Below the pieces are notes generated by a model, which searched no databases, had not been told where the DNA came from, and saw nothing but the letters and a program-made list of their open reading frames with translations. Shown here in pieces: positions 1 through 9,356 of a DNA stretch of 60,145 nt. Positions within the stretch are counted from its first letter, which is position 1. Every line of letters starts with the position of its first letter. Source of the stretch: Gammaproteobacteria bacterium (GTDB taxonomy: Bacteria; Pseudomonadota; Gammaproteobacteria; Natronospirales; REEB76); the NCBI GenBank assembly GCA_028870845.1, contig JAGWOR010000010.1, forward strand, positions 1-60,145. The letters are read 5' to 3'. The position numbers and the translations under genes were made by a program.

Positions 1-139
1 CCCCTAGAAGCACGCCCCATATAATAAATAGAATTAACCCACCAATTACGAATGTAACAAGGCTAAGCGCTACTCGCCTCTCAAAATCATTTGAAAATAA
101 GTTTGTTAAATCAACTTTTATTTCCGGTTTTCGGGCCAT
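1..139 (-). CDS. Partial small membrane protein, cut by window edge
   Basis: An open frame runs leftward from an ATG at 139 to the edge, giving 46 codons without a stop. The product begins MARKPEIKVDLTNLF, has a charged stretch, then a hydrophobic segment (about residues 27-46) that looks like a membrane helix. In-frame alternative starts lie at 154, 160 (GTG) and 166; none has a clear ribosome-binding site. The stretch is strikingly AT-rich compared with everything to its right, as is the spacer to msrC, which hints at foreign origin or a weakly constrained region. The family is not recognised. That it is coding rests on the open frame and the plausible membrane segment only. Confidence 0.45.
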   Translation of the reverse strand, partial: MARKPEIKVDLTNLFSNDFERRVALSLVTFVIGGLILFIIWGVLLG

Positions 140-188
140 ATGAATCTGTTGCATGCGCACCCGCATGTGCCAATATAATCAGTACGAA

Positions 189-671
189 TCATACGGAATC
201 CAAAAACGCTGCAACGATTTTCTCCAGGACTAACCGGTCTTCTTCATCAAAACGCGCCAGCTTGGGACTGTCGATATCCAGCACCCCCAGGAGCTGGCCG
301 TTCTTCACCAGCGGCACGACAATTTCAGAACGCGAAGCGCTGTCGCAGAATATATGTCCGGGAAACTGATTGACATCGTCAACCACAAGAGACTCGCGTT
401 TGGCGGCTGCCGCACCGCACACTCCCTTGCCCATGGCGATGCGTACACAGGCGGGCTTGCCCTGGAAAGGTCCGACCACCAGTTCGCCATCCCTGAGAAA
501 ATAAAAACCCGCCCAATTTACATCCGGCAGGCTGTGGTACAGCAATGCCGCCAGGTTGGCGGCGTTGGCAATCAGATCATGTTCGCCCTGCAACAGGCTG
601 CGCGCCTGCGCCGCCAGCTCGCGATAGAACTCATGCTTGCCGACGGCAAGCGTTGGTTTCAATTCAAACAC
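189..671 (-). CDS. msrC: Free methionine-(R)-sulfoxide reductase, GAF domain
   Basis: A 160-residue, single GAF-domain protein of the YebR/fRMsr family, which reduces free (not protein-bound) methionine-R-sulfoxide in the cytoplasm with thioredoxin as donor. All three cysteines used by this family are present: C75 (PACVRI), C85 (GVCGAA) and C109 (IFCDSA). The family signatures NWAGFY, GPFQGK, SEIVVPL and GVLDIDS are also present. The open frame extends much further upstream, but that part is antisense-like sequence over sppA. The chosen start is a GTG at 671 with AAGGG eight bases upstream, and it gives the usual family length (E. coli about 165). It lies 23 bases after sppA on the same strand, so the two are probably cotranscribed. 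Confidence 0.88.
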   Translation of the reverse strand: MFELKPTLAVGKHEFYRELAAQARSLLQGEHDLIANAANLAALLYHSLPDVNWAGFYFLRDGELVVGPFQGKPACVRIAMGKGVCGAAAAKRESLVVDDVNQFPGHIFCDSASRSEIVVPLVKNGQLLGVLDIDSPKLARFDEEDRLVLEKIVAAFLDSV

Positions 672-694
672 GTGCGTGGCCCTTAAGACCCCAC

Positions 695-2566
695 TCAGTG
701 GATGTTGCAGAAACAATAGGCGTAGATGCCGCGCGGGTCGGTGAACACCTTGAGGACTTCCGTCATGCGTTGCATTTGCGCGTACCAGGGCGTGCCCGAA
801 AACACTCCGGCCGGCTGCAGGCCTGCGGCCGGATTCAGGCGCAGGCTGCTGGTGCTGTTGGCCATGGCAATGATGAGGCGGTCGGTCAGGCTCAGGGGAG
901 GTTCTATGTAGCGCACTGCGTAATGCGGCCCAAGCTTGGCAAGTTTGGCCGCCTCCGCCACCGCGTCCTGCAGGTTGCCGAACTTGTCGATCAGCCCCAG
1001 CTTTTTGGCTTCCAGCCCGCTCCACACACGGCCCTGGCCGATATTGTTCACATCCGCCACGCTCAAATGCCGGTTGTGCGCCACTTTGGTGATGAATTCC
1101 TGGTAACCATTGTCGATGTCCAGCTGCATGATCTTCTGCACGGTCGGCGACATGGGCTGGGTTACGTCAAAGGCATTGCTCAGCGGCGTGGTGCCCACAC
1201 CATCGGTGTGAATCCCGAGTTTGGCAAGGGTCTTCTGGAAGGTGGGAAACATCCCGAAAATTCCGATGGAACCGGTGAGTGTGGTGGGGTTGGCATAGAT
1301 CTGGTCACCGGCCATGGAAATCCAGTAACCACCGGAGGCCGCCACCGAACCCATGGAGACGATCACCGGCTTGCCGGCCTGCTTGGTGAGCTCGATCTGG
1401 CGCAAAATCAGGTCGGAAGCAAAGGCGCTGCCACCGGGGCTGTCCACGCGCAGCACCACGGCCTTGATGGAATTGTCGTAGCGCGCCTTGCGGATCAGGT
1501 CTGAGGTGGAATCGCCGCCAATGGTGCCGGAAGGCTGGTCGCCCGGCACGATGTCGCCGGAGGCCACGATGATGCCCACTGCATTGCCGCTTACGGGATG
1601 CAGGCGATCGTCATTCGTCGCGCGCAGGTAATCGAGGAAATCGATCTGGCGGAAGCTGTGGTTGGATTCCCCCACCACCTTGATGACCGCATTCTCCATC
1701 TGGTCCTCGGTGGCAATCTTGTCCACCAGCCCGGAATTCAATGCCAGCCTTGCGGTATCCCCTCCCACCGCCGCCAGCTCGGTGGCCGAGTTATCTATAT
1801 AGTTGTTCAATGCATTGGGCTTGAGCTTGCGGGCGGCGGTCACATCATGCTGGTAGGCGTTCCACAAGACACCCACCACCTGGCCCCAATCCTCGCGCGC
1901 ATCCGGAGACATGCCATTCAGCATGAAAGGTTCAACGGCCGATTTGTATTTACCCACCCGGAAAATGTTCACTTCCACGCCCAGCTTGTCCAGCGCCTGC
2001 TTGAAATACGGCTGATAGATGCCGTAGCCGTGCAGGAACACCATGCCCTGGGGATGTATGAAAACGGTGTTGGCCATGGCGGCCAGGTAGTACTGGCTCT
2101 GGGAATAGGCATCGCCGAGCGCGAACACCGGCTTGCCGGTTTTTTTGAAATCCTGGATGGCTTGGCCGATGTCCTGCAAATCGCTCAGGGCCGCGCCGCC
2201 GAGGAACCCTCCGCCTTGCAGGTCGTCGGTTTCCAGCACCAGGGCCTTGATACGGCTGTCGTTCTTGGCGCGTTCGATGGCCGCGACCACGTCCCGCAGC
2301 CGAGTCTGTTGGCGCTGCTTCTGGCCCAGCAGCTTGTTGATGGCGCGCTGCGCCGGATCGCCGGAATACTGCTCCACCAGATCGCCCTGGGGGTCCACCA
2401 CCAGCGCTGCCCGCGATGGCACCTGCAGTTGGTGGGAACTGATGATGCCCACCAGGATGAAGATCACGGTTACCGTGATCAGCAGGTTGATAACCAGCCG
2501 GCAAAGAAAATCCCACAGCCGCCAGGTGCCGCCAAAGATCTGCACGATGAAATTTTTGTCGCTCAT
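695..2566 (-). CDS. sppA: Signal peptide peptidase A, long (67K) form
   Basis: A 623-residue inner-membrane serine protease that degrades cleaved signal peptides. It has one N-terminal membrane segment (about residues 21-42) and then two tandem ClpP/crotonase-like SppA domains, as in the E. coli enzyme (618 residues). The catalytic lysine is in the first repeat (GKYKSAVEPF, K208) and the catalytic serine in the second (AASGGYW, S411), the dyad arrangement known for the 67K form. The second repeat also carries VDSPGGS and the GSIGIFG segment. It is followed by msrC on the same strand. The start has only a weak GGAA-type ribosome-binding site. Confidence 0.95.
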   Translation of the reverse strand: MSDKNFIVQIFGGTWRLWDFLCRLVINLLITVTVIFILVGIISSHQLQVPSRAALVVDPQGDLVEQYSGDPAQRAINKLLGQKQRQQTRLRDVVAAIERAKNDSRIKALVLETDDLQGGGFLGGAALSDLQDIGQAIQDFKKTGKPVFALGDAYSQSQYYLAAMANTVFIHPQGMVFLHGYGIYQPYFKQALDKLGVEVNIFRVGKYKSAVEPFMLNGMSPDAREDWGQVVGVLWNAYQHDVTAARKLKPNALNNYIDNSATELAAVGGDTARLALNSGLVDKIATEDQMENAVIKVVGESNHSFRQIDFLDYLRATNDDRLHPVSGNAVGIIVASGDIVPGDQPSGTIGGDSTSDLIRKARYDNSIKAVVLRVDSPGGSAFASDLILRQIELTKQAGKPVIVSMGSVAASGGYWISMAGDQIYANPTTLTGSIGIFGMFPTFQKTLAKLGIHTDGVGTTPLSNAFDVTQPMSPTVQKIMQLDIDNGYQEFITKVAHNRHLSVADVNNIGQGRVWSGLEAKKLGLIDKFGNLQDAVAEAAKLAKLGPHYAVRYIEPPLSLTDRLIIAMANSTSSLRLNPAAGLQPAGVFSGTPWYAQMQRMTEVLKVFTDPRGIYAYCFCNIH

Positions 2567-2627
2567 GGGAATTCCGGTGTTGCGATGAGGGGGAATGCTT
2601 CAGGAACTGGAGAACCGATGATGCCTA

Positions 2628-3980
2628 TTATGCACTTTGGACCTCGCTGCTGGCAGCTGCCAGCAGCTCCAGGATGCGCGGCAACCATTCGCTGTGTTCC
2701 GGTTTCATGAGGCAGGAGCGCAGCGCGGTAACCGCGGTCGGCTCACCATTCAAGCCCGGCCACCAGGCGGACGCCAGCCGGTCCGGTACCTGCAGCAGCG
2801 CCAGATGCAGTTGCCGGCCTGCGGCGGCGGTGAACACTTGCTGGGCGAGCCGGCTGGCCCGGCTTCGGTTCGCCGCCGCCATGCTCCATACGACGATGTC
2901 CAGCTCCGGCACCGGCCCGGCGAGGTAGGCGCGACCGTTTGCCAGCTGCTGTCGCAGGGCCAGCGCCGCCCGTCGGCAAGTTTCCAGGCTGCGGGCGAAT
3001 TCACCGCCCGGCTGCAGCGGCAGCAGCTGCTGGGTTGCCCACAAGGCCACCGCGGCCGCTCCCGGGCGCGAACATTCCAGGCTGATCTCGCCCAGATGCA
3101 GCTCCGAGGAGGTGAAATAGGTGTAAGGCGATTCATGCTTGTAGAACCGCCCCTCTGCTGGATCACGCAGCAGCACGCAGCCGCAGCCATAGGGCTGCAG
3201 TCCATGCTTGTGGGGATCCACCACGATGGAATCCGCCCGCGGCATGGCGTCGAAGGCCGCGCGCGCGGCGCCGCCCAGATTGTCCACCAGGGTGTAATAC
3301 CCTCCGTAGGCCGCGTCCACATGCACCCGGAATCCGTAGCGTTCCCGCAACCTCAGGATCTCATGCAACGGATCCACGGCGCCGAGCGCGGTGCTGCCGA
3401 GCGTCGCCACCACCGTGCCCACCGCTTCCTGTTTGAGCAGCGCCTCAAGCGCATTCATGTCCATGCGGCCGGCCTCGTCCACGCCCACCGCGCGGAACGG
3501 CATTTGCAGCACTTCGCACATGCGCGCATGGGTGTAATGTGCCTGCTCAGATGCCAGCACCTGCGGCCGCGGTTGTGCGTGGCGCGCCACCCACAGCGCT
3601 TCCAGGTTGGCGATGGTGCCGCTGGCGCACAAATGGCCCAGGTGGCTTTTGTAACCGAACATGCTGGCAATGCCGGCCACTGCTTCCTTTTCCATGGCGG
3701 AACTGGCGCGGCCGCCGTCCAGCGCGTGATTGTTGGGGTTGATGTACATCGACAGCATGTAGGCCAGCCGTGCCACCGGATGCGGCGGCTTCAGCATCTG
3801 GCCGGCATATAGAGGATGTGGATATGGAAAATTGTCCTGCATGCGCTCGGCCACCGTCTGCAGCAACGCCTGCAGCGAGGCAGTTTCCAGGCCGGCCTGG
3901 AAATCCGGCAAACCAGCAAAGCCGCGCTCCAATGTCTGCAGGGCGTGTTCCAGATAGCGCAGCTCGGTTCTATCAAACAT
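2628..3980 (-). CDS. PLP-dependent group II decarboxylase-like enzyme
   Basis: A 450-residue fold-type I PLP enzyme of the group II amino-acid decarboxylase superfamily (glutamate/tyrosine/aromatic amino-acid decarboxylases). The Schiff-base lysine is K258 in VDPHKHGLQPYG. The cofactor aspartate is in HVDAAYGG (about 221-227), and NPNNHALDGG near residue 81 resembles the substrate-side loop of decarboxylases. The substrate cannot be read from sequence: an amino-acid decarboxylase is most likely, but a lyase acting on a related amino acid is possible. It precedes sppA with a 61-base gap on the same strand and follows an exported TPR protein. Neither neighbour suggests a pathway. Confidence 0.8.
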   Translation of the reverse strand: MFDRTELRYLEHALQTLERGFAGLPDFQAGLETASLQALLQTVAERMQDNFPYPHPLYAGQMLKPPHPVARLAYMLSMYINPNNHALDGGRASSAMEKEAVAGIASMFGYKSHLGHLCASGTIANLEALWVARHAQPRPQVLASEQAHYTHARMCEVLQMPFRAVGVDEAGRMDMNALEALLKQEAVGTVVATLGSTALGAVDPLHEILRLRERYGFRVHVDAAYGGYYTLVDNLGGAARAAFDAMPRADSIVVDPHKHGLQPYGCGCVLLRDPAEGRFYKHESPYTYFTSSELHLGEISLECSRPGAAAVALWATQQLLPLQPGGEFARSLETCRRAALALRQQLANGRAYLAGPVPELDIVVWSMAAANRSRASRLAQQVFTAAAGRQLHLALLQVPDRLASAWWPGLNGEPTAVTALRSCLMKPEHSEWLPRILELLAAASSEVQSA

Positions 3981-4003
3981 GAATGTTTGAAATCATGAGT
4001 GCC

Positions 4004-5857
4004 TCAATGCTGATCCCCGGGTTTGGCCGCGTGCGTCAGCATCAGCTGCTGCATGTCATGCCGCAGCAGCGCCTGTTGCGAGGGATCGCTGGTGGCGTTC
4101 AACAGCCCTTGATAAAGATTACGCGCATCTTCTATATAGCCCGACTTGGCGAGCATCTGGGCCGCCTGGTAGCGCGCGCTTTTTGCCCATTGATCCATGG
4201 CGTAGGGGTCCGTCAGGATGGCGGAGCGCATATACAGTTCCGCCGCCTGGGGATAATCGCCGATGGCCTTGTAGGAATCCGCGATCCAGAACAACAGCTG
4301 GCGTTGCTGTTCGGAGGTCAGGTTGGCATGCAGCAGTGCTTTGAAAAACGGAATCGCATCGCGGTTGCGGCCGATGGTCTGCAGGTCGAACAGCACCGGC
4401 AGCACATCGCCGGGGTCCACCGCCACACCGCTGGCAAACAGCTGGGTGAGCGCCTGGATACCGGCCTGCGGCTTGCCGCCCAGGATAAACACTCGCGCAC
4501 GCAGCAGCTGCCAGGCCTCCGGATCGGTGTCCGGTGGCGGCTGCTCCAGCCCTTCCATCAGCTTGGATGCCAGCGGGATGTCAGGCACCGCCAATACGTC
4601 CTTCACCAGGATGTAACGCACATCCGGCGGGATATCGGTGGTGGATTGGAAGCGCGTGGAGTCCAGATACAGATGCCGCAGCACCACCGGGCCGTACTTC
4701 TGTTTTTGTATCAGGCTTGCGAACTGCCAGTGCGCCACCCCGCGCTGCTGGGCAACCAGCGCATGGAAGGCCACCACGCTGAACAGCGCGCAGGCAGCCA
4801 CTGGTTTGGAATCGTAGCGATTGGATGCGGCCAGGTACCAGGCCTGGTCATCGCCCACCACCAGCTGCAACTGGTTACCCAGTTGTTCGCCGTATTTCAG
4901 GTAGGTGTCCCACAGCATATCCGGAGTAATGGCGAACACCGGATCCTGGTCCAATAACCCCGGCTGCAAACCCAGGCCGTTCTGCAATGCCTGGATACGT
5001 GCCACCGGATCCTGCAATGCGGCTGCGGCTTGTGATGCCACGAACCAGGCGTGTACCCGCTGCTGCACCGGCTGTTTCGCATCCTTGGCGATGTTCAGCG
5101 CCGCTTTCATGACCTTGGCGGGCGCCTGTTCTCCGGCGCGCAACTCAGCCAGCAGCCGCAGCAGCTCCGCGTCCGGATCCTTGCTGCCCTGCAGGACATC
5201 GAGGGCAGCCTGGGGCTGGGCGGTGCGCAGGAAAAGGCGCGCCTCCAGGAGTGGCCAGTCACCGCTGTCCTTGGGATAGTCCTGGCGGTAACGGATCACC
5301 GCCGTCTGCGCATCGGCGAGGCGCTGGTCCGTGAGGTAGCTCTGCAACACCAGCTGGCGCAGACGGTTGAGTCGCTGTTCCTCGGGGGGAACCTGCGGAT
5401 CCCAGATCAGTTCGCGCAATATCATGCGGGCCGCATGGCCGTTGCCGAGCTGCAGCCAGGCGGCCGCGGCCTGCATGTCTTCCCACTGCAGGAAATCGGC
5501 ACTGACGCCCGCCGGCATGTGCTGCGCACGTTCGATGATGCCATGCCAGTCGCCGGTGGACTGATACAGATAGATGCGTTCGCGTTCCCACGCCATCCAG
5601 CCGACGGCATCCTGGGCGTAGACCGGCTGGTCTTGGTCGATGAAATGCAGGGCCAGATTCGGCGCGCCGGCGGAGGCGAAGCCGCTGATGTCCTGCAGGC
5701 TGGGCGTGGTATTCAGGTTGGGAGCCGGCTGCACCAGCGTTGCCGCCGGTTTCGGTACCGTGGCCTTGTGCTTATGGTGTTTTTGCGCCGCGGCCGCCGG
5801 CGCTGCCGCCAGCAGGGCCGCACAAAAAACCACAATACTGCTAAATGACATTTGCAT
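4004..5857 (-). CDS. Exported TPR-like repeat protein
   Basis: About 617 residues. The N-terminus reads as a Sec signal peptide (MQMSFSSIVVFCAALLAAAP then AAAA), followed by a His/Lys-rich linker and a long all-alpha region with TPR-like helices. Examples lie around LLEARLFLRTAQPQAALDVL, the AELRAGEQAPAKVM stretch and the C-terminal SYKAIGDYPQAAELYMRSA repeat. A longer start at 5896 is open, but it would run through the rplS terminator hairpin, so 5857 (or 5851) is preferred. The function is unknown. A periplasmic scaffold or assembly factor is an inference from the repeats and export signal. It lies on the same strand as the PLP decarboxylase with a 23-base gap. Confidence 0.7.
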   Translation of the reverse strand: MQMSFSSIVVFCAALLAAAPAAAAQKHHKHKATVPKPAATLVQPAPNLNTTPSLQDISGFASAGAPNLALHFIDQDQPVYAQDAVGWMAWERERIYLYQSTGDWHGIIERAQHMPAGVSADFLQWEDMQAAAAWLQLGNGHAARMILRELIWDPQVPPEEQRLNRLRQLVLQSYLTDQRLADAQTAVIRYRQDYPKDSGDWPLLEARLFLRTAQPQAALDVLQGSKDPDAELLRLLAELRAGEQAPAKVMKAALNIAKDAKQPVQQRVHAWFVASQAAAALQDPVARIQALQNGLGLQPGLLDQDPVFAITPDMLWDTYLKYGEQLGNQLQLVVGDDQAWYLAASNRYDSKPVAACALFSVVAFHALVAQQRGVAHWQFASLIQKQKYGPVVLRHLYLDSTRFQSTTDIPPDVRYILVKDVLAVPDIPLASKLMEGLEQPPPDTDPEAWQLLRARVFILGGKPQAGIQALTQLFASGVAVDPGDVLPVLFDLQTIGRNRDAIPFFKALLHANLTSEQQRQLLFWIADSYKAIGDYPQAAELYMRSAILTDPYAMDQWAKSARYQAAQMLAKSGYIEDARNLYQGLLNATSDPSQQALLRHDMQQLMLTHAAKPGDQH

Positions 5858-5869
5858 GTACTGCCGGGC

Positions 5870-5900
5870 TGATAAAACAACGGGTGCCAGCGGCACCCGT
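5870..5900 (-). terminator. Rho-independent terminator after rplS
   Basis: A perfect 9-bp stem (5880-5888 with 5892-5900, three-base loop) is followed on the minus strand by TTGTTTTATC. It lies 27 bases past the rplS stop codon and would end the rpsP-rimM-trmD-rplS transcript before the exported TPR gene. Confidence 0.8.
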
Positions 5901-5927
5901 CATTGTATCAGGACAAATTTCCGGGCT

Positions 5928-6269
5928 TCAGACCTTCTCGCGGATGCGTGCCGCTTTTCCGGACAGGTCCCTGAGGTAATACAGCTTGGCGCGCCGCACG
6001 TCGCCCTTGCGTTTCAATTCAATGGCGCCGATGGCGGGACTGTGGGTCTGGAAAGTGCGTTCCACGCCTTCGCCGTGCGAGATCTTGCGCACTGTAAACG
6101 AGGAATTCAGGCCGCGGTTGCTCTTGGCAATTACCATGCCTTCGAACGCCTGCAGGCGTTCGCGTTCCCCGTCCTTCACCTTGACCTGCACAACCACGGT
6201 ATCGCCGGGTGAAAATGCCGGGATCTCCTTGAGCTGCGCCTGTTCTACCTGTTGGATGATCTTGTTCAT
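5928..6269 (-). CDS. rplS: 50S ribosomal protein L19 (bL19)
   Basis: A 113-residue bL19, close to the E. coli length (115). It starts [10 protein letters not shown] and carries the family core [23 protein letters not shown] and ERTFQTHSP, ending in the basic stretch [10 protein letters not shown]. The open frame extends 28 codons upstream into trmD, but homology and an AAAGG-type ribosome-binding site support the ATG at 6269. bL19 sits at the 30S-50S interface. It is the last gene of the rpsP-rimM-trmD-rplS operon, 28 bases after trmD, and is followed by a strong terminator. Confidence 0.97.
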   Translation of the reverse strand: MNKIIQQVEQAQLKEIPAFSPGDTVVVQVKVKDGERERLQAFEGMVIAKSNRGLNSSFTVRKISHGEGVERTFQTHSPAIGAIELKRKGDVRRAKLYYLRDLSGKAARIREKV

Positions 6270-6297
6270 GGTCTTTACCTTTACTCGAATCAATTGC

Positions 6298-7041
6298 TCA
6301 TTGTGGTTTGTGTGCGCGGATGAATTCGTCCAGCCAGGCGCGTTCATCCGCATTCAATTCAAGCTTGTCCAGCAACTCCGGCCTCCGCTGCCAGGTGCGC
6401 GCCAGGGCCTGCTGCCGCCGCCAGCGGCGAATCGCCGCATGATCGCCATTCTTCAGTACCTGCGGCACGCTGCGCCCGTTGATTTCCTCCGGGCGCGTGT
6501 AATGTGGATAATCCAGCAATCCTTGCATGAACGAATCCTCAGCCGCGGAATCCGCGTCGTTCAAAGCACCAGGCAGTAATCGCGCCACTGCATCGATCAC
6601 CACCAGGGCCGGCAATTCGCCGCCGGAGAGCACGTAATCGCCGATGGACAGTTCCTCATCCACTTCGGCCTCGATCACGCGTTCGTCCACGCCTTCGTAG
6701 CGTCCGGCCACCAGCACTGTTCCCTCAGCTGCCGCCAGTCGCAACGCGTCGCGTTGCTCGAAACGCCTGCCCTGCGGGCTCAGGTATATCACCCGCGCCT
6801 GTGCTCCCGCCGCCGCGCGCGCCGCGCGTATCGCGTCGCACAGGGGTTGGAACTTCATCACCATTCCCGGGCCGCCGCCGAACGGACGGTCATCCACGCT
6901 GCGATGCCGGTCGCTGGTGTATTCCCGTGGGTTCCAGGACCGCACCTGCAACAATCCGCGCTCCACTGCGCGTCCGGTCACGCCAAACGCCAGCAGCGCA
7001 TCCAGCATCTCCGGAAACAGCGTCACCACCTGAATTCTCAT
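6298..7041 (-). CDS. trmD: tRNA (guanine-N1-)-methyltransferase
   Basis: TrmD methylates G37 of tRNAs reading codons that start with C/U/A-G contexts (Leu, Pro, Arg), using S-adenosylmethionine and preventing +1 frameshifts. The 247-residue product shows SPOUT trefoil-knot features: LFPEML near the start, [20 protein letters not shown], and the knot segment [11 protein letters not shown]. An in-frame ATG nine bases upstream (7050, adding MSV) is also possible; 7041 matches the family N-terminus better. It starts within about ten bases of the rimM stop, as expected for coupling in this operon. Confidence 0.96.
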   Translation of the reverse strand: MRIQVVTLFPEMLDALLAFGVTGRAVERGLLQVRSWNPREYTSDRHRSVDDRPFGGGPGMVMKFQPLCDAIRAARAAAGAQARVIYLSPQGRRFEQRDALRLAAAEGTVLVAGRYEGVDERVIEAEVDEELSIGDYVLSGGELPALVVIDAVARLLPGALNDADSAAEDSFMQGLLDYPHYTRPEEINGRSVPQVLKNGDHAAIRRWRRQQALARTWQRRPELLDKLELNADERAWLDEFIRAHKPQ

Positions 7042-7050
7042 GACGCTCAT

Positions 7051-7563
7051 TCAAAAATCCGGATCCCAGTCCACGCGCATCAGCTGCGCGTCCAGATCCA
7101 CATCCTTAATCACCCGTCCGCGCAGGAAAGGGATCAAGTGTTCACGTTCGCCCTGCACTACCAGCACGTCATTGGCGCCGGTGGCCAGCAGGTTCTTTAC
7201 CCGGCCAAGCTCCCGGCCGTCCATCAGCTGCACCCGCAGGCCCACCAGATCGGCCCAGTAGTATTCGCCGGGCCCGGTCTGCGGCAACTGCTGGCGGCTT
7301 ATCGCGATGTCCGCGCCGATCAGCGCCGCCGCCTGTTCACGGCTGTCCACATCCTGCACATGGGCGATGATGCTTTTGCCGTGGACACGGCCCGCGGTTA
7401 CCAGCCGTTCCTGCCATTCGTCGCCGGCTTGCAACTGCCAGCGGCGGTATTCAACAATCTTTTCGCGTGGTTCAGTCCAGGATTGGATCTTGAGCCAGCC
7501 GCGTACTCCAAAATGACCCGTAACCCTGCCGATGACGATGCGCCGGGATCCCGTAGCGGACAT
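7051..7563 (-). CDS. rimM: 16S rRNA processing factor RimM
   Basis: RimM (170 residues) helps mature the head domain of the 30S subunit and binds S19. It has the N-terminal RimM domain (IGRVTGHFGVRGWLKI) and the C-terminal PRC-barrel segment (GEYYWADLVG, LIPFLRG, IKDVDLDAQ, ending in VDWDPDF, typical of the family). Its length equals that of E. coli RimM within about ten residues. It lies 20 bases after rpsP and just before trmD. Confidence 0.96.
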   Translation of the reverse strand: MSATGSRRIVIGRVTGHFGVRGWLKIQSWTEPREKIVEYRRWQLQAGDEWQERLVTAGRVHGKSIIAHVQDVDSREQAAALIGADIAISRQQLPQTGPGEYYWADLVGLRVQLMDGRELGRVKNLLATGANDVLVVQGEREHLIPFLRGRVIKDVDLDAQLMRVDWDPDF

Positions 7564-7583
7564 GGCGCAAACGGACGCCGGAA

Positions 7584-7832
7584 TCAGACGGCGACCTTGT
7601 GCTCCTTCATGAGGTAAGTGACGCGCTCCGAAGGCTGCGCGCCTTTTGAAATCCAGTATTTGACGCGCTCCGCGTCCACCCGCAGCACTTCCTCGTGGCT
7701 GACCGCCAGCGGATTGAAAAATCCCAGGCGTTCAATATAGCGGCCGTCACGGGACGAACGGCTGTCAGTCACTATCACATGATAAAAGGGGCGCTTCTTG
7801 GCGCCGCCACGCGTCAATCTTATGGTCACCAT
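7584..7832 (-). CDS. rpsP: 30S ribosomal protein S16 (bS16)
   Basis: An 82-residue bS16, exact family length. It begins [20 protein letters not shown] and contains [19 protein letters not shown], the family hallmark. It is the first gene of the rpsP-rimM-trmD-rplS operon, with a recognisable promoter about 65 bases upstream in the gap after ffh. Confidence 0.98.
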   Translation of the reverse strand: MVTIRLTRGGAKKRPFYHVIVTDSRSSRDGRYIERLGFFNPLAVSHEEVLRVDAERVKYWISKGAQPSERVTYLMKEHKVAV

Positions 7833-7898
7833 GAAATCGGGTTCCTCTGCATGCGAATCGAGGCCGGATTGGTATCCTGGCCCACCAGTGGACTGCGC

Positions 7899-7926
7899 AT
7901 TTTACGGGTTTCTGCTAAAAAGTGAA
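7899..7926 (-). promoter_or_regulatory. Sigma-70-type promoter of the rpsP operon
   Basis: On the minus strand TTCACT (7921-7926) is separated by 16 bases from TAAAAT (7899-7904), in the 128-base gap between ffh and rpsP. Expected transcript start is near 7890, giving a leader of about 58 bases. Confidence 0.5.
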
Positions 7927-7960
7927 GTGCCGAGAAGGACTTGCGTAGGTTTCCCGGCTT

Positions 7961-9319
7961 TCAGCGGCCGGGAAAACCGGGCGGCATGCGGCCTTTCAGG
8001 TTGTGGAGCATGTGCGCCATGCCCTTGCCGGCCATCTGCTTCATGACCCGCGACAGCTGGTCGAACTGCTTCAGCAAACGGTTGACCTCCTGCACCTGGG
8101 TGCCCGAACCCAGGGCAATGCGCCGGCGCCGGGAGCCGTTGATGATTTCCGGCCGGCGCCGCTCCCTGGGGGTCATGGAGTTGATGATGGCGATCTGACG
8201 GCGCATGTCGCGGTCATTGAATCCGGCTTTGGCCGTTTCCTGCAGGCGCCCGGCGCCGGGAAGTCTCCCCAACATGGCTTCGATGCCGCCCATGCCCAGC
8301 ATCTGCTGCAGCTGGTCGCGGAAATCCTCCAGATCGAAGCCTTTGCCCTTCTTGAGCTTGTCGGCAAGTTTCGCCGCCTTGGCGTGATCCACCTGCTGTT
8401 GCGCATCCTCCACCAGCGAGACCACGTCTCCCATGCCGAGAATGCGGGCCGCCATGCGTTCCGGGTGGAATACCTCCAGGGCCGCGGCCTTCTCCCCCAC
8501 ACCCAGGAATTTGATGGGCGCGCCGGTGACCTGTTTGGCAGAAAGCACCACGCCTCCGCGCGCATCGCCGTCCGCCTTGGTAAGCACGATGCCGGTAAGC
8601 GCCAGCTGGCTACCGAAGGCGGCCGCGGAAATGGCCGCGTCCTGGCCGATCATGGCATCCAGCGTAAACAGGGTTTCCACCGGGGATAAGGCCTGCTGCA
8701 GCTGCCGCGCCTCCTGCATCATTTCCGCATCCACATGCAGGCGCCCGGCGGTATCCACGATCAGCACGTCGCACATTTGCTTGCCGGCCTCAAGCAGCGC
8801 GCCACGGGCAATCCCCACTGGATCGGGAGCCTTTGGTTCAATGCACACCGCGGCGATTTCGGCGGCGAGTTTCCGCAGTTGCTCGCGGGCCGCCGGCCGG
8901 TAGACGTCGGTGCTCACCAGCGCGACCTTCTTGTGCTCACGCGTCTGCAGATAGCGCGCCAGTTTGGCGGCGGTGGTGGTTTTGCCGGCACCCTGCAACC
9001 CCACCAGCATAATCACCGCCGGCGGCCGCACGCCTAAATCAAGGCCTGTGGCGGCACCGCTCATGACGGCGGTGAGCTCGTCATGCACGATCTTTATGAA
9101 CACCTGGCCGGGCGTGAGGCTTTTCAGCACCTCCTGGCCCAGGGCCCGGGTGCGTACCTGCTCGGTGAACAGCTTCACCACCGGCAACGCCACGTCCGCC
9201 TCCAGCAGCGCCATGCGCACATCGCGTACCGCGTCGCGGATATTGTTTTCGGTTAGCCGGCCGCTGCCGCGCAGCCGCTCAAGTGTGCGCGTAAGCCGTT
9301 CGCTCAATGACTCAAACAT
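7961..9319 (-). CDS. ffh: Signal recognition particle protein Ffh
   Basis: The SRP54 GTPase (452 residues, E. coli 453) binds 4.5S RNA and the signal sequences of nascent membrane proteins, and docks with FtsY. It has the N-domain helices, a G domain with GLQGAGKTTT (G107-T116), DVYRPAAREQL, DTAGRLH and TKADGDARGG, and then a methionine-rich M domain (QLQQMLGMGG, GSGTQVQEVN, MKQMAGKGMAHML). It is divergent from ypjD, as in other Gammaproteobacteria. Confidence 0.98.
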   Translation of the reverse strand: MFESLSERLTRTLERLRGSGRLTENNIRDAVRDVRMALLEADVALPVVKLFTEQVRTRALGQEVLKSLTPGQVFIKIVHDELTAVMSGAATGLDLGVRPPAVIMLVGLQGAGKTTTAAKLARYLQTREHKKVALVSTDVYRPAAREQLRKLAAEIAAVCIEPKAPDPVGIARGALLEAGKQMCDVLIVDTAGRLHVDAEMMQEARQLQQALSPVETLFTLDAMIGQDAAISAAAFGSQLALTGIVLTKADGDARGGVVLSAKQVTGAPIKFLGVGEKAAALEVFHPERMAARILGMGDVVSLVEDAQQQVDHAKAAKLADKLKKGKGFDLEDFRDQLQQMLGMGGIEAMLGRLPGAGRLQETAKAGFNDRDMRRQIAIINSMTPRERRRPEIINGSRRRRIALGSGTQVQEVNRLLKQFDQLSRVMKQMAGKGMAHMLHNLKGRMPPGFPGR

Positions 9320-9339
9320 GCTGTTGCATCATTTGGAAT

Positions 9340-9356
9340 GGTTATAAATTATAACC
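9340..9356. repeat. 17-base perfect palindrome in the ffh/ypjD divergent region
   Basis: The sequence has two 8-base arms (9340-9347 and 9349-9356) around one central A. It contains a TATAAT-like hexamer on the minus strand, 20-40 bases ahead of the ffh ATG, and is directly followed by a second short inverted repeat (AACCCG-TG-CGGGTT). It could be an operator overlapping a divergent promoter, or simply back-to-back -10 elements. No regulator is evident. Confidence 0.5.

Noticed and set aside
545..1504. Plus-strand ORF of 319 codons over sppA and msrC
   Set aside because: Antisense of sppA, whose catalytic residues are intact; no promoter or domain.
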